Below are positions 5,430-6,685 of a DNA stretch of 6,685 nucleotides, piece by piece (position 1 is the first letter of the stretch; every line of letters starts with the position of its first letter). Position numbers and translations under genes: made by a program. The notes beneath the pieces were generated by a model that was not told the origin of the DNA, made no database searches, and saw only the letters and a list, made by a program, of their open reading frames with translations. Origin of the DNA: Candidatus Gottesmanbacteria bacterium RIFOXYB1_FULL_47_11 (GTDB taxonomy: Bacteria; Patescibacteriota; Microgenomatia; UBA10105; UBA927); the NCBI GenBank assembly GCA_001779455.1, contig MFKE01000010.1, positions 1-6,685 of the forward strand. Direction: 5' to 3'.

Positions 5430-6685
5430 CCGGCTGATTTTCTTCGAGCGCGTCCAGTTCATTTTTCACCTTGTAGTAATCGGGGCTGTCTACCTGGACA
5501 AAATCCATCACCTTGGTGAGTGATGCGATGGCTCCGACGATATCTCCTTTGAGTCGCTGGGCGTTTGCCAGATTGTAGTAGGCGTTGGGGTAGGTACTTC
5601 GTAGCGCAAGCGCCTTATTGAATACCGTGATGGCATCATCATACTTTTGTTCACGGACAAGAACCGAGCCGAGATTGATATACAAGAGCGGATTGTTCGG
5701 ATCCAATGAAATTGCCTTGATATACGCAGACTCGGCCCATGCGTCGGCGCCTTTAGCAACAGGCATGAGTGTCTGGTATACCGTTGCCAGATTCTCCCAC
5801 CCATAGACACCTTGCGGATTCAGGGTGACGGCAATTTTGGCCTGCGTGATCGATTGTTCAATAAGCTGATTGGCGAGTTTGCGGTCTGATTCCGCCTGGG
5901 AGGCTGTGTCGTCGGCTGTTGCCAAGCTCGCGGCCCGTGAGGCGACATTGTCTGCAAGTGCGAGGCTTAGCTGGCTGTACGTCCTGTGATATTTCGTGAG
6001 ATATACATTGGTTTGTATAGCGCGGACATGATAGTTGTAGGTATTAACTCCGTCGTTTCGCCCGGAAGCCCGCAGCGCATTCATATAATAGACTTCACCC
6101 AGGAAAAATCGCCCGAGAAAATAAAGAATTGGGAAGCTCAACAGCACCGAAAAAGTTGCCAGAGCATATCGGACGAATGCGCCGGCCGTTCCGCGGTCGG
6201 GTGCATCTGCGGGATGGGCAAGTATGGCAACTGCCGCAACAACCATAAGGATTGGGAGACTTGGCGGCACCAGAAGAAGCGCTCCCACTGCGGCAAGGCC
6301 GGTGACAAAGTACGGGTGTTTCGGCCGCAAGATAAGCGTTTTAGCAATCATGAGGGCACATAGCAGGCCAAGGATGCCGGACACGGTCGCCACATGTAGA
6401 AAAAAATTTGCGTGCACACTGAAGCGGAGGTTCCACAAGGGGGTTTCGGCAATCCAGGCGGGTTTACTTTTGGTGAATGCAGTGACAAAGTTTTCGGCGC
6501 CGACTCCAAAGAAAGCATCAAGAGGATTTTTGAGAAGCTCCAGTGTGGTCGGTATACCGACGCTGAATGGCATGGCCTGCGTGCTGAGTTTGGGGACACT
6601 TTGCCAGAGGGTAAGCCCCAGTCCTACAAGCGCAACGACGCCGCCCAGCACGACGAGCTCAAGTGATCCGTTATGATATGTTTTT
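5425..6685 (-). CDS. O-antigen ligase/polymerase-like membrane protein with C-terminal TPR repeats (5' end outside window)
   Basis: C-terminal 419 residues of a Wzy/WaaL-like protein (O-antigen ligase family, Wzy_C type), numbered here from the first full codon at 6684. The frame is open to the window edge, so the GTG at 6651 is almost surely internal and the true start, with more membrane segments, lies outside. After one hydrophobic segment comes an outer loop with KNPLDAFFGVGAENF (52-66) and H91-x-N93-x3-H97, like the family's conserved Gly and His/Asn residues. Four hydrophobic segments follow (about 94-116, 125-140, 142-157 and 171-193). An NDG..TYN segment (about 210-217) leads to helical repeats, including two canonical 34-residue TPRs at 332-365 and 366-399 and at least one less regular unit before them. 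It may polymerise a lipid-linked glycan or transfer it to an acceptor. It is transcribed against the other five genes, so it is probably regulated separately. Ligase versus polymerase cannot be told apart here. Confidence 0.88.
   Translation of the reverse strand, partial: KTYHNGSLELVVLGGVVALVGLGLTLWQSVPKLSTQAMPFSVGIPTTLELLKNPLDAFFGVGAENFVTAFTKSKPAWIAETPLWNLRFSVHANFFLHVATVSGILGLLCALMIAKTLILRPKHPYFVTGLAAVGALLLVPPSLPILMVVAAVAILAHPADAPDRGTAGAFVRYALATFSVLLSFPILYFLGRFFLGEVYYMNALRASGRNDGVNTYNYHVRAIQTNVYLTKYHRTYSQLSLALADNVASRAASLATADDTASQAESDRKLANQLIEQSITQAKIAVTLNPQGVYGWENLATVYQTLMPVAKGADAWAESAYIKAISLDPNNPLLYINLGSVLVREQKYDDAITVFNKALALRSTYPNAYYNLANAQRLKGDIVGAIASLTKVMDFVQVDSPDYYKVKNELDALEENQPE

Noticed and set aside
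6649..6651. GTG on the - strand as the start of the ligase-TPR gene
   Set aside because: The frame stays open to the window edge, and the expected additional membrane segments of the family must lie upstream. The gene is therefore partial and this GTG is most likely an internal Val codon.

Overview
This window reads as part of a bacterial surface-glycan (or glycoprotein) biosynthesis locus. It holds six protein genes and almost no non-coding DNA: two multi-membrane GT-C type glycosyltransferases, two class I SAM-dependent methyltransferases, one GT-A family 2 glycosyltransferase with a membrane tail, and the C-terminal part of an O-antigen ligase/polymerase-like membrane protein that ends in TPR repeats. 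No RNA gene, mobile element, CRISPR array or attachment site is visible.

Organism: the standard code fits (TGA ends genes 2 and 3). The very tight packing, the GT39-like proteins with WDE/DVDE first-loop motifs, and above all the ligase-TPR protein (GVGAENF, then H-x-N-x3-H, then a NDG..TYN segment and WENLA-type TPRs) resemble proteins I remember from Candidate Phyla Radiation (Patescibacteria) genomes, most likely Microgenomates. This is recall, not a search, so the taxonomic call is moderate.

Layout: on the + strand, 3-1499 (GT-C enzyme), 1496-2095 (methyltransferase), 2092-3081 (GT2) and 3078-3878 (methyltransferase with a Cys4 N-terminus) are joined by ATGA junctions, where the start codon overlaps the previous stop. 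The first ATG at position 3 also sits in ATGA, so an upstream gene may join the same way. Gene 5 (3904-5424, second GT-C enzyme) breaks this pattern: a 25-base gap after gene 4 holds an extended -10 promoter-like element only a few bases before the ATG, suggesting a separate, nearly leaderless transcript. On the - strand, the ligase-TPR gene runs in from the right edge and stops at 5425, so its stop codon directly abuts the stop of gene 5.

Working model (inference): the GT2 enzyme and the two GT-C enzymes add sugars to a lipid-linked or protein-linked glycan. The methyltransferases may modify sugars or intermediates. The ligase-like protein may polymerise the glycan or transfer it to an acceptor outside the membrane. 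No substrate can be read from the sequence. This is a recognisable type of locus rather than a clearly new system. The points most worth checking are the predicted outward-facing TPR domain, the 9-base in-frame repeat shared in similar form by both GT-C genes, the near-leaderless promoter, and the zero-gap convergent junction.
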